Origin: Algicola sp.
Lineage (GTDB): Bacteria > Bacteroidota > Bacteroidia > Flavobacteriales > Flavobacteriaceae
Length of the DNA: 40,041 nucleotides
Direction of reading: 5' to 3'
NCBI GenBank assembly: GCA_018222835.1
Contig: JAAEZN010000004.1
Location: forward strand, 55,558 to 95,598
The notes beneath the pieces are model-generated. The model was not told the origin of the DNA. It worked only from the letters and a program-made list of their open reading frames with translations, and did not search any database. Numbering within the stretch: position 1 is the stretch's first letter; every line of letters begins with the position of its first letter. A program made the position numbers and the translations under genes. This document shows positions 16,957-24,659 of the stretch, piece by piece.

Positions 16957-17565
16957 CTAGTGGCCGTTTAAACGGGCCATTAATTCTGGGATAATAAAAG
17001 CAAAAGCGGTTTGAAAAAACATTACGCTAATGGTGCGCAGTCTTTCGTAGCGGTTGTGACGATACTTCCAGAGAAATTTTATCCCGAACGCCAAAATAGC
17101 CACGGTATATAGGGTGCCATAAACAAACCATTGGCTGGCAGGATTTCCGTTCAATAATTTACTGAGGGGGTCAAAAAGTGAGATTACGCCCTTATTGTCG
17201 CCATCGCTTACCAGACCAAGATATTCAGGGTAAAAATAGAGCACAATATAAAATCCTGTGAGTGCAATACCGGCTATCCAGCCCCATAATCCGCGACTGG
17301 AAATGGACTTGAACCAAACCCCGTCGTTTTTTATGCCCGGGAGCTTATTGGTGTAGGCATCCCACGAAAACCAAATGGTACCGATTGTGATGGCCGATAG
17401 CGATATGGAAAGCCACAACACTTTATTGGGAAAGGTTACATTAAAAATGGCCAACAATAAAATACCGAGACCGGATAGGCCCACCAAGGCTGCCAGTTTT
17501 TGATTTGTACTCAGGCTTTTTGGCGGTTCGCCGGTAAGGGCCATGCTTTTGTCTAAAGTGCTCAT
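16957..17565 (-). CDS. Membrane protein, probable N-terminal half of the adjacent polyferredoxin
   Basis: This 202-residue frame has five hydrophobic segments (about 28-46, 50-68, 92-112, 148-166 and 180-197) and no cofactor motif. It ends '...FIIPELMARLNGH' and then TAG, followed directly in the same frame by VVDGGSLPYFDLKN and the iron-sulfur protein. No independent ribosome-binding site or ATG is seen for the second half. In relatives of this gene pair as I remember them the membrane N-terminus and the 4Fe-4S part are one chain of about 530 residues, which is the combined length here. It follows the FAD oxidoreductase stop by 9 bp. Alone it could also be a separate subunit. Confidence 0.7.
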   Translation of the reverse strand: MSTLDKSMALTGEPPKSLSTNQKLAALVGLSGLGILLLAIFNVTFPNKVLWLSISLSAITIGTIWFSWDAYTNKLPGIKNDGVWFKSISSRGLWGWIAGIALTGFYIVLYFYPEYLGLVSDGDNKGVISLFDPLSKLLNGNPASQWFVYGTLYTVAILAFGIKFLWKYRHNRYERLRTISVMFFQTAFAFIIPELMARLNGH

Positions 17566-17574
17566 AATATAAGG

Positions 17575-18924
17575 TTAGGCAATTTGGAAGATGCGTTTTA
17601 GGTTGCTCTTTTTCAGTTTGATGGATTTTCCAAAATCGCTATTGTACTTGGAGACAATCTCCGTTTCGAAGCGTTTATAAAACTCTGGGTCAAAATTGGC
17701 ATCAACAAGATGCTCCATTACAAAATCGATGCTTCTGTTTTCGTTCAGCCAACGGTCGAATATCTCATGCCGCATTCGAATACCAAAGGTATTGATGCCC
17801 AGAAAGGTTTTTGAATCTTTATCGAACGCTGCGGTAATGCAAATTTTTTCTTTAGGATGTCGCCAATGAAAATGGGTTTCCGAATCATTTTTTCTTCGTT
17901 TCGAAAATACCCACCCATAGGTTTGGTATTCAATGTCCAGAAACTTGGCAGAATTGAACCAATGTCCCGGTTTGTACTCGGTAGGATTCCCACAAATGGT
18001 CTGGGCAAGGGTTTCGCCCATCATCCGACCTGTGTACCAAACAGCTTCAATGAGGCGACGATTTCCAATGGCTTGGTGCTGTTCGGCACAATCTCCAATG
18101 GCAAAAACATCTTTACTATTGGTTTCCAACAAACGGTTCACTTTTACGCCGCGCCCCAATTCAATGCCAGAATCTTTCAAGAAATCAATATTGGGGGTAA
18201 CTCCGGCCGTCAATCCAACCAAGTTACAATCAATTGTTTCCCCTGTTTCTTTAATAACTACCGATTTTACTTTTCCATTTTCATCAGGAATAATTTCTTT
18301 CAGCGAAGCGCCCAATCGAAGATCTATATGGTGTTCCCTTATATGCTCGTTGATCATTTCAGATTCGCCATTGGGCAGTACACCGTTCCAAAAACTGGTT
18401 TCGCGGACCAAAAAGGTGACGGGGATATTTCGAGTTCTCAGCATTTCTGCCAATTCAATACCAATCAACCCTCCACCTACGATTACGGCGCGCTTGCACA
18501 CTTTGTTATTTGGGGCATTTTCTTCCAATAACTCCAGGTCTTGCTTGGAATATAGCCCTTGCACCCCTTCCAAATCTTGTCCTGGCCAGCCGAATTTGTT
18601 GGGTTTGGAACCGGTCGCTATAATAAGTTTATCATATTTTAGGTCGGGAACACCATCAATTTTTATAAACTTTTTCTGGGTGTCCACCTCGGTCACAAGA
18701 CCCTCTAACAGATCAATTTTATTTTTTTTCCAAAAATGGTTTTCATAGGGCTGGGTGTGTTCAAACTTCATGTGTCCCATATACACGTACATAAGGGCGG
18801 TCCTCGAAAAAAAATACTTGGATTCGGCGGAAACAATGGTAATTTTTTTATCGGACAACTTTCGAATATGTCGGGCAGCCGTAATACCGGCAATACCATT
18901 TCCAATAATAACAATGTGTTCCAT
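17575..18924 (-). CDS. FAD/NAD(P)-dependent oxidoreductase, nitrite-/rubredoxin-reductase-like
   Basis: This 449-residue flavoprotein shows an FAD Rossmann motif at the N-terminus (IIGNGIAGITAARHIRK), 'KLIIATGSKP', the second NAD(P) Rossmann motif (AVIVGGGLIGIELAEML) and the FAD-ribityl motif 'VFAIGDCAE'. The fold corresponds to the NirB/rubredoxin-reductase class (Pyr_redox_2), with an extra C-terminal domain of about 120 residues holding 'HFHWRHPKEKICITAAFD'. It is the first gene of the minus-strand set and directly precedes the membrane iron-sulfur gene(s), so the two probably form an electron-transfer pair using NAD(P)H. The electron acceptor is not identifiable. It is divergent from the GH113 gene across a 126-bp gap. 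Confidence 0.85.
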   Translation of the reverse strand: MEHIVIIGNGIAGITAARHIRKLSDKKITIVSAESKYFFSRTALMYVYMGHMKFEHTQPYENHFWKKNKIDLLEGLVTEVDTQKKFIKIDGVPDLKYDKLIIATGSKPNKFGWPGQDLEGVQGLYSKQDLELLEENAPNNKVCKRAVIVGGGLIGIELAEMLRTRNIPVTFLVRETSFWNGVLPNGESEMINEHIREHHIDLRLGASLKEIIPDENGKVKSVVIKETGETIDCNLVGLTAGVTPNIDFLKDSGIELGRGVKVNRLLETNSKDVFAIGDCAEQHQAIGNRRLIEAVWYTGRMMGETLAQTICGNPTEYKPGHWFNSAKFLDIEYQTYGWVFSKRRKNDSETHFHWRHPKEKICITAAFDKDSKTFLGINTFGIRMRHEIFDRWLNENRSIDFVMEHLVDANFDPEFYKRFETEIVSKYNSDFGKSIKLKKSNLKRIFQIA

Positions 18925-19050
18925 AGGTTTAGTTTGATTGTTTTATACGTCGAGTTTATTGAGGGAACTTAACATAGTAAGGTAATTTAAAAAGAATTTA
19001 AGAGCTGCCCGATGGTTTAAAATTACTAATTTAGAGAGTGTACAATCATT

Positions 19051-20064
19051 ATGAAGAAGCTGATTTTTTTATGGGTCTTTGTTTTGGCCTCGTGCAGTAG
19101 CGCCAAATTTCATAAAGTCAACGGGGTTAGTTTTGTGTCTTCGGGGGAGGAGGTATCGCAACAGCATATTGATCCAGTCCTCAAAGTACAGGCCAATTAT
19201 GCGGCCATAATGCCTTTTGGTTTTATAAGTGGCAGCAATTCGCCGGATTTGGTTTTTGACTCTGACCGTCAGTGGTTTGGTGAACGTAGGGAAGGGGTAG
19301 AACAGTACATTCAGAAGATGCATCAAAATAAGGTCAGTGTAATGGTGAAGCCCCAGATATGGATCCACAGAGGTGAGTTTACGGGAAACTTAAAAATGTT
19401 GACAGAGAGGGATTGGATACAATTTGAATCTGCCTACGAAGCATTTATTCTCTTGTATGCAGAATTGGCGGAGGAAACCCAAAGCGATATTTTCTGCATT
19501 GGTACCGAGTTGAAGACTTTTATAAAAGAACGACCCGATTTTTGGAATAATCTTGTCCAAAAGGTGAGAAATGTGTACCATGGTGAGATTACCTATGCCG
19601 CCAATTGGGATGAGTATGTAAAAACACCATTTTGGTCCCAGTTGGATTATATAGGTGTGAACGCCTATTTTCCGTTGTGCGAACAAGAGGACCCAACGAT
19701 TGAGACACTTACTAATGGTTGGCAACCATGGAAAACAAAAATGCGAGATCTGTCCGAAGAAATGGACAAGCCCATTTTGTTTACGGAATTTGGATACAGA
19801 AGCATGGATTTTACGGGTAAAAAACCTTGGTTGGTAGATCGTAACCAAACCAATGTGAATTTGGAGGCGCAGGCTAGGGCAACCCAAGTGTTATTTGATG
19901 AGTTTTGGACAGAAAGTTGGTTCGCCGGAGGGTTTGTTTGGAAGTGGTTTATGCAACACGATGAGGTTGGAGGACATCAGGACAATAGATTTACTCCCCA
20001 AAATAAGCCTGCAGAATCAGTTATTCGCAAGCAGTATTCCCAATTAAGAAAAACGAGACTTTGA
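19051..20064 (+). CDS. GH113-type glycoside hydrolase lipoprotein
   Basis: This 337-residue protein has a lipoprotein signal (MKKLIFLWVFVLASC, lipobox LASC with Cys15) and a TIM-barrel body. 'AIMPFGFI' lies on an early strand, 'VSVMVKPQIWIH' follows, and 'DIFCIGTELKTF' holds the acid/base Glu of clan-A enzymes with Thr before it. 'LDYIGVNAYFPLCEQEDPT' follows, 'PILFTEFGYRSMD' supplies the nucleophile Glu, and the WKWF near the end forms the substrate platform. This pattern matches family GH113 (known members act on beta-mannan or manno-oligosaccharides). It should be anchored in the periplasm or outer membrane. It is divergent from the FAD oxidoreductase operon. The proximity to a CslA-like and a mannosyltransferase-like gene suggests turnover or editing of the same glycan. 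Confidence 0.8.
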   Translation: MKKLIFLWVFVLASCSSAKFHKVNGVSFVSSGEEVSQQHIDPVLKVQANYAAIMPFGFISGSNSPDLVFDSDRQWFGERREGVEQYIQKMHQNKVSVMVKPQIWIHRGEFTGNLKMLTERDWIQFESAYEAFILLYAELAEETQSDIFCIGTELKTFIKERPDFWNNLVQKVRNVYHGEITYAANWDEYVKTPFWSQLDYIGVNAYFPLCEQEDPTIETLTNGWQPWKTKMRDLSEEMDKPILFTEFGYRSMDFTGKKPWLVDRNQTNVNLEAQARATQVLFDEFWTESWFAGGFVWKWFMQHDEVGGHQDNRFTPQNKPAESVIRKQYSQLRKTRL

Positions 20065-20163
20065 GATTCTTGAAAAGATCGAGGAAAGTTTTTCCAGAAT
20101 AAGAGGAATCCAAGCCGAATTTTTAGCATCTTTGTAAGACATCCCACCCAAAAACATACTAAA

Positions 20164-21084
20164 ATGAAACTTGGATTATCCCTTCTATTTTGGATATGGG
20201 CGTGTGCACTAATTTTTTCCCAAGAAAATCAATATACCACTGCGGTGGCCGAACAAGGCGACGGCATTTTTTCTTTGTTGCGTAAACAAGGGTTGGACCC
20301 GGTAAAACACTACGGTGAGTTTTTAACATTAAACTCGGAGAAAATAAAAGAAGGGAGTGGGTTAAAATTGGGAGTTGAATACAAAATACCCATTGCTAGT
20401 GATTCCTTTAAAAAAACAGGGGTCATCGTTGAGGCTGTAAACGAGGAAGAAGCTCCTATCTTTGATGAAGAACTTGCCCAAATGTCGCTCAAGAGCGAAA
20501 AATTAAAAGATGCCGTGTATTATCTGATAACTGAGCACAAGACCAAAGGGGACCAAAACTTTATAAAGGATATTTCGCAACAATTGGCAGCCGAACTTAT
20601 GGTGCATGGCGCTAAAGTGTACATTATGGAAGAAGATACGCCCTTAGCAAGTGCATCCAACGAAAATCCGATGGGCGACTACGTAAATGTAATCAATAAA
20701 CGATATCTGCAGCACAAAGGTAAATATCAGCGTGTACTGGTTATCCGCAGTGAAAATGTTTCTGGGAGCAACACCATGGATGTTGCGGTCTATCACTACA
20801 ACAAAAGTTCACAAGGTCAACGTTTTGCGCAAAGCATCCAGAATGTGTTTAAAGAAAATAGTGTCTCCAATAGAACACTGGATGAGGCCAGTCATATTTT
20901 TGAAGACCAAAGCAGCCTTTTTTTGGCAAAAAACATACTACCCGCTATAAGCTTGCTGACCCTGGAAAAGACATCTCCAGAGTCAGATAGTAAAATCTCC
21001 ATTAAACCGAACAAAAAAGAATTTGCCAATTTGATCCGCAATGGCATTATGAATGACTATGCTGATGTGAAATTCGAGAATTGA
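20164..21084 (+). CDS. Secreted LysM-like protein with a degenerate amidase_3-like domain
   Basis: This 306-residue protein has a signal peptide (residues 1-20, ends LIFSQE). Residues about 25-80 look like a LysM-like module ('AEQGDGIFSLLRKQGL...FLTLNSEKIKEGSGLKLGVEYKIP'). From about 120 to 290 the succession of elements follows N-acetylmuramoyl-L-alanine amidase (Amidase_3): 'FIKDISQQLAAELMVHGAKVYIMEEDTPLA', then 'RVLVIRSENVSGSNTMDVAVYHYNKSSQGQRFAQSIQ', and 'LFLAKNILPAISLLTLEKTS'. The DPGHGG motif and the SxHxN zinc His are absent, so catalysis is unlikely. It may bind peptidoglycan or regulate a true amidase, as other inactive amidase-fold proteins do. The fold assignment is by pattern only. 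Confidence 0.65.
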   Translation: MKLGLSLLFWIWACALIFSQENQYTTAVAEQGDGIFSLLRKQGLDPVKHYGEFLTLNSEKIKEGSGLKLGVEYKIPIASDSFKKTGVIVEAVNEEEAPIFDEELAQMSLKSEKLKDAVYYLITEHKTKGDQNFIKDISQQLAAELMVHGAKVYIMEEDTPLASASNENPMGDYVNVINKRYLQHKGKYQRVLVIRSENVSGSNTMDVAVYHYNKSSQGQRFAQSIQNVFKENSVSNRTLDEASHIFEDQSSLFLAKNILPAISLLTLEKTSPESDSKISIKPNKKEFANLIRNGIMNDYADVKFEN

Positions 21085-21131
21085 CCACACTGCCTGCTTG
21101 GCTTTAAAGGAAACTATTGGTCTTCTTCAAA

Positions 21132-22097
21132 TCAGCAACATCCACCCCCGTTATAGTGGTAGGTACTTTCGCTAATATAGATTTCATCGGAGACCTTGGC
21201 CAAAGCTGCAGCAGTTTTATCACAAACGGCTAAAGGTTGGTTCTGCAGCAAAACATGCCCTTTTTTGTCATCCAAAAACTCCTCATTACCAAAATAGATG
21301 GCAGTTTTACCTGTAAAAACACAAGGGCCGTCTTCGGGCATTGGGTCTTTTATGGCAGCAATTTCAATGGACTCAATGTGGATAATTTCGTTCGTTGGGT
21401 AATGGTTGGGCGATAAAACCCGGTAAGATCGTTTTCCTCTTATCTCAATGGTTCCGAAACCGGTGTCTGTCAAAACTTTAATGTATTCCTTAAGTGGAAT
21501 GCTCCCGCTTAGGCATTGCGCCCTTAAACGATCGTCGTTGCGTAGCTCATCGCTCATAGGTTGTTCACAAACAGGGTCGCTCATTACCAGTCTGCCATGA
21601 GGTTTTAAAACTCGGTACATTTCGGAAACCGCTTTTTTTAGGTCATCCAGTTTAAAAATGTTGAAAAGACAGTTTTGAGCTGCAACGTCTATACTTTCAT
21701 CGGCAACAGGAAGGTTTAATGCGTCTCCTTTTACCAAGTTTACAAAGTCACTTTTGAACCAATCGTTTTCCTCTTCCGCTATTTTGAAGTTTTTTCGAGA
21801 GGCCTCCAACATTTCATTTACCGAATCCACACCAGTCACACTTCCCTTTTTTCGCGAAAAATAAGAGAATTGCAAAAGTTCCATTCCACCGCCAACACCA
21901 ACATAAAGTATGTTGGGCTCATTGACCAAATCTTGGGCAGATACAGTGCTGCCGCAGCCGTAGTTCATCTCTTGCATGATTTTGGGAATGGAAAGCCCTG
22001 GAAACTGCCAAATCGGGTTGGTGGTACAGCAAAGTCCCACATCTGGTGTTAGCGCAGCTTCTTTGTAAAGGTTTTGTGTTGCATCTAAATAGCTCAT
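21132..22097 (-). CDS. arsM: Arsenite S-adenosylmethionine methyltransferase, arsenosugar type
   Basis: This 321-residue class-I methyltransferase has the SAM motif 'ILYVGVGGGMELL' (64-76), 'VTGVDSVNEML' and 'RVLKPHGRLVMSDP'. Cysteines placed as in arsenite methyltransferases are Cys143 in AAQNCLFNIF and Cys195 in AQCLSGSI. Additional Cys23-Cys24 (GLCCTTNP), Cys48 and Cys177 are present, and the chain ends in GGGCC. The N-terminal LCCT motif and the C-terminal CC are features I associate with the ArsM subgroup found in arsenosugar clusters. It would methylate As(III) to methyl/dimethyl arsenicals. It is third in a tightly overlapping operon after the TIGR04282 glycosyltransferase and a purine nucleoside phosphorylase. 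The radical SAM partner ArsS is not in the window. Confidence 0.87.
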   Translation of the reverse strand: MSYLDATQNLYKEAALTPDVGLCCTTNPIWQFPGLSIPKIMQEMNYGCGSTVSAQDLVNEPNILYVGVGGGMELLQFSYFSRKKGSVTGVDSVNEMLEASRKNFKIAEEENDWFKSDFVNLVKGDALNLPVADESIDVAAQNCLFNIFKLDDLKKAVSEMYRVLKPHGRLVMSDPVCEQPMSDELRNDDRLRAQCLSGSIPLKEYIKVLTDTGFGTIEIRGKRSYRVLSPNHYPTNEIIHIESIEIAAIKDPMPEDGPCVFTGKTAIYFGNEEFLDDKKGHVLLQNQPLAVCDKTAAALAKVSDEIYISESTYHYNGGGCC

Positions 22098-22909
22098 AAT
22101 TCTTTGATTAATTCTTTAAATAGTCTGATCATTTTGGGCTCGGCTTCACCTGCAATTTTTAAAATCTCCTGAACCTTAACAGGTTGCAGGTTATCTGGGT
22201 CGCATTCATCGGTTAAAACGGAAACCGCTACGATGGGTAGTCGTAATTGATTGGCAACTATTACTTCTGGAACGGTGCTCATGCCTACGGCATCGGCCCC
22301 TATAATTTTCAACATACGATATTCGGCCTTGGTTTCAAGTTGGGGACCTACTACCGAAGCATATACTCCTTTTTTTAAGGAAATATTTTCCCGAGTGGCA
22401 ATATGCTTTATTTTTTCTCGCATTTTTACATCGTAAGGATCGCTCATGTCCACAAAACGGTCGCCAAATTCACCTACATTTTTAAATGCCAGCGGTGATC
22501 CTCCTTGTAGATTAATGTGATCCTCGATCAGCATAATATCTCCTTTTTTAAAGTCGAGATTAATGGCTCCTGCTGCATTGGAAACGAACAGTTTTTTTAT
22601 GCCCAGTTGGTGCATTACCCGTATCGGATAGGTAATATCCAGAAAATCGTAGCCTTCGTACAAATGGAAACGGCCTTGCATAACTACAGCGGTTTTGCCT
22701 TCTATGGTTCCGTAAACCAACTTTCCGGTATGGAATTCCACAGTGGCCAATGGAAAATGTGGTATATGGTTGTAGTGGGCCTCGATGGGATTTTCAATGC
22801 TGTTGATGAGCTGTCCCAGACCTGTGCCGAGCACAATCCCGATCTCGGGATTTTCGAACCCTCTTTTGTTCAAATAATCTACTGATTCGTCAATTTGGTT
22901 TTGCGTCAT
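22094..22909 (-). CDS. Purine nucleoside phosphorylase (trimeric class II type)
   Basis: This 271-residue PNP/MTAP-family enzyme has the phosphate motif 'IGIVLGTGLGQLI', 'MQGRFHLYEGY' (phosphate and ribose His), 'FVSNAAGAINLDFKKGDIMLI', the purine pocket 'GPQLETKAEYRMLKIIGADAVGMSTVPE' and 'VSVLTDECDPDNL'. The length and motifs fit the trimeric enzyme acting on 6-oxopurine nucleosides (GNA at the base site would discriminate further; here TDECDPDN replaces the usual TNxA-type segment). It overlaps arsM by 4 bp and the glycosyltransferase by 4 bp. In this operon a plausible job is to phosphorolyse the purine from a nucleoside-linked arsenical or from 5'-deoxyadenosine-type by-products (inference); ordinary purine salvage is the alternative. 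Confidence 0.9.
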   Translation of the reverse strand: MTQNQIDESVDYLNKRGFENPEIGIVLGTGLGQLINSIENPIEAHYNHIPHFPLATVEFHTGKLVYGTIEGKTAVVMQGRFHLYEGYDFLDITYPIRVMHQLGIKKLFVSNAAGAINLDFKKGDIMLIEDHINLQGGSPLAFKNVGEFGDRFVDMSDPYDVKMREKIKHIATRENISLKKGVYASVVGPQLETKAEYRMLKIIGADAVGMSTVPEVIVANQLRLPIVAVSVLTDECDPDNLQPVKVQEILKIAGEAEPKMIRLFKELIKEL

Positions 22910-23547
22910 GGCTTAATATGTTTTAAAAATGGCTCAAAGGCCTTAATATCTTTAATGTCTTCGTAGTAATCTACATCGTTTTTTTCTTCTAAAAGAAAAA
23001 CAGTATCTGATTTTAAGTCCTTTAATGTGTCGGACAAAACAGTATCTGTTCCCCAATCCTTGTTTTGGAATACGGCAGGTTGTAGGGATTTCATGCCCAA
23101 AAGATAGTATCCGCCATCTTCGGCAGGCCCCACAACAAAATCGTTGTCCCGCAGTTTAAGAAAAGCCTCTTCCAAATCAGATTGGTCCAAATGGAACATG
23201 TCGCTCCCGATAATGATGATATTCTCAAAACCTTTGCTAAACCCTTCCTTGAAAGCATTCAACATCCGTTCGCCCAAATCTGCCCCAACCTGTAACATTT
23301 TTTGGTAATGTTGGTTGTTCCAAATATCCTCCTCCCAAATATCCTCCGAATAAAAAACCCATTTTTCAACCTTTAGGTTTTCTGTAATGAAAACAGTATG
23401 ATCCAATAGAAACTTATAAATGTCCAATGCAATTTTATCGCCCACTTTGGATGCTAATCGGGTTTTGCATTTACCAAGTTCTGGATTTCGTGTTAGGATG
23501 AGAAGTAGGTTTTTGCTCAACGTATTTGGATTTAGTTGTTGTTGCAA
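22906..23547 (-). CDS. TIGR04282-type (DUF2064) glycosyltransferase of arsenosugar clusters
   Basis: This GT-A-like nucleotide-sugar/nucleotidyl transferase of about 204-213 residues contains 'LLILTRNPELGKCKTRLASKVGD', the family's N-terminal signature. 'NIIIIGSDMFHLDQSDLEEAFLKL' (DxD-like) and 'DFVVGPAEDGGYYLLGMK' follow, all diagnostic of DUF2064/TIGR04282. There is no ATG: start codons available are TTG at 23547 or TTG at 23520. The second (LSKNLLLILTRN) fits the family N-terminus better. It is first in the operon with PNP and arsM (4-bp overlaps). The family name refers to recurrent linkage with ArsM/ArsS, and the sugar transferred is not established. Confidence 0.85.
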   Translation of the reverse strand: MQQQLNPNTLSKNLLLILTRNPELGKCKTRLASKVGDKIALDIYKFLLDHTVFITENLKVEKWVFYSEDIWEEDIWNNQHYQKMLQVGADLGERMLNAFKEGFSKGFENIIIIGSDMFHLDQSDLEEAFLKLRDNDFVVGPAEDGGYYLLGMKSLQPAVFQNKDWGTDTVLSDTLKDLKSDTVFLLEEKNDVDYYEDIKDIKAFEPFLKHIKP

Positions 23548-23697
23548 ATAGATGTTTAAAGATAGGTAGATTTTTAGGTTAGTTCCTTTCAGGAAAGATG
23601 ATTTTTTTTCTAAATCTGATATAGAGTTTGGTGATTATTTGGCCTCTGTTTAAAAAAAGAAGCAATGATAAAGTACTTCTAAAAAATGGATTGGAAA

Positions 23698-23724
23698 TAA
23701 AAAAGGGCACCTTAAAAGGAGCCC
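23698..23724 (-). terminator. Rho-independent terminator of the 33-residue membrane gene
   Basis: GGGCACCTT (23705-23713) and AAGGAGCCC (23716-23724) form a 9-bp stem with one mismatch. Read on the minus strand it is followed by a run of T (A-run at 23699-23704). It lies about 50 bp beyond the stop of the small gene at 23777-23878 and upstream of the arsenosugar operon, so it insulates the two. Confidence 0.6.
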
Positions 23725-23776
23725 AATTTAGACACATTACTAACTACGGGTGTTTTGGTCGGTGTTTAGTATAGCT

Positions 23777-23878
23777 TTAACTAAAGTAGAGATAAATGCT
23801 GCTTAAAAGAGAGTAAACGGATAGTGCAATAACAGCATACCAAAATAGGTACCCTAACTTTGCTTCTATGGTGTTCAT
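23777..23878 (-). CDS. Single-span small membrane protein, 33 residues
   Basis: The ATG frame encodes MNTIEAKLGYLFWYAVIALS followed by VYSLLSSIYLYFS, i.e. an amphipathic start and one transmembrane helix (about 10-32). I do not recognise a family. Support for a real gene: a Bacteroidota-type promoter candidate about 40 bp upstream (TTG, 19 bp, TACTTTAG), a good terminator downstream, and an otherwise gene-free interval of 0.6 kb. No ortholog check was possible. It might be a stress or membrane-complex accessory peptide, but function is unknown. Confidence 0.5.
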   Translation of the reverse strand: MNTIEAKLGYLFWYAVIALSVYSLLSSIYLYFS

Positions 23879-23919
23879 TTTTTTGAGTGTTTTGATTTAG
23901 TTGAGTTAAAACTGCGAGC

Positions 23920-23949
23920 CTAAAGTATCTAAAACACGTGCAACTACAA
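23920..23949 (-). promoter_or_regulatory. Promoter candidate for the 33-residue membrane gene
   Basis: On the minus strand TTG (23949-23947), a 19-bp spacer and TACTTTAG (23927-23920) match the Bacteroidota sigma-A pattern TTG-N19-TAnnTTTG with one mismatch at the last base. Transcription would start some 35 bases before the ATG at 23878. Confidence 0.45.
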
Positions 23950-24110
23950 CCTATATTTTTATTTGTTGCAGCAAATTCGATATAAGTGGTCGTAAAAGTT
24001 ATGTAGATGGAAAAATGCCCTTTCAGGAGAAATAAAAAAGGGATGAAAAATCTGTTTTATTCTGAAAAACAGGGTGTTAAATAGGTGGGGAGAATTTAAT
24101 AAGGTCGTTG

Positions 24111-24145
24111 CAAAAGGGCGTAGATAAGGAACAAACGCCCTTTTG
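24111..24145 (-). terminator. Long hairpin downstream of the 76-residue gene
   Basis: CAAAAGGGCGT (24111-24121) and ACGCCCTTTTG (24135-24145) are perfectly complementary over 11 bp with a 13-nt loop. It sits 20 bp beyond the stop of the minus-strand gene at 24166-24396. The U-rich part is inside the stem end, so it is a terminator-like hairpin rather than a textbook one. Confidence 0.5.
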
Positions 24146-24165
24146 TGAGGTTTGTATAATAGTAA

Positions 24166-24396
24166 TTACACCAATGGAGTGCCTTTGATACGCTTTTCGA
24201 TTTTACGTTTCTTGGCAGTAATATTTTTCATTACTTCCATTAACTTGGAATCCTTGGTTTTCTTATAAATCTCGTTGATGGATAGGATTAAACTTTTTGC
24301 TTCTCTAGAAGCTTCAACCCTATCACTTGTGGACATGTGGCTCATGGGTCTTTTTTCGAACTCCTCAGCCTTTTCAATTAATAGATCTTGGGTCAT
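24166..24396 (-). CDS. Conserved small charged protein, 76 residues, unknown function
   Basis: This 76-residue soluble protein is rich in Lys and Glu (MTQDLLIEKAEEFEKRPMS...) and is almost certainly all-helical, with a basic C-terminal part 'NITAKKRKIEKRIKG'. No signal peptide, membrane segment or catalytic motif is present. I do not recognise a named family, although small proteins of this kind are common in flavobacteria. The gene is followed by a strong hairpin (24111-24145) and is divergent from the plus-strand genes starting after 24.6 kb. The basic tail may bind nucleic acid or ribosomes (speculative). Confidence 0.6.
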   Translation of the reverse strand: MTQDLLIEKAEEFEKRPMSHMSTSDRVEASREAKSLILSINEIYKKTKDSKLMEVMKNITAKKRKIEKRIKGTPLV

Positions 24397-24659
24397 TTTT
24401 TATTTTTAAAATTATTCGAAATCGGCTAAATATAAGAGTTAGTTTGATATTTTTTGCTTATGGAACCATTTGATTTTCATATTTATGAAAACATTAAGAA
24501 GTCAGATTGTCAAAGTCCTATAAAAAACTAAAATAATGGTATAATTATTTTCCTTGGACCAAATGGTGCATGCGTCCTAAGTTCCCGATTGAAAAAATGA
24601 AAAATACTTGCATTTTTCAATGTTAATTTAACGTAAGGAAAAGGTTAAATAAACATTGT

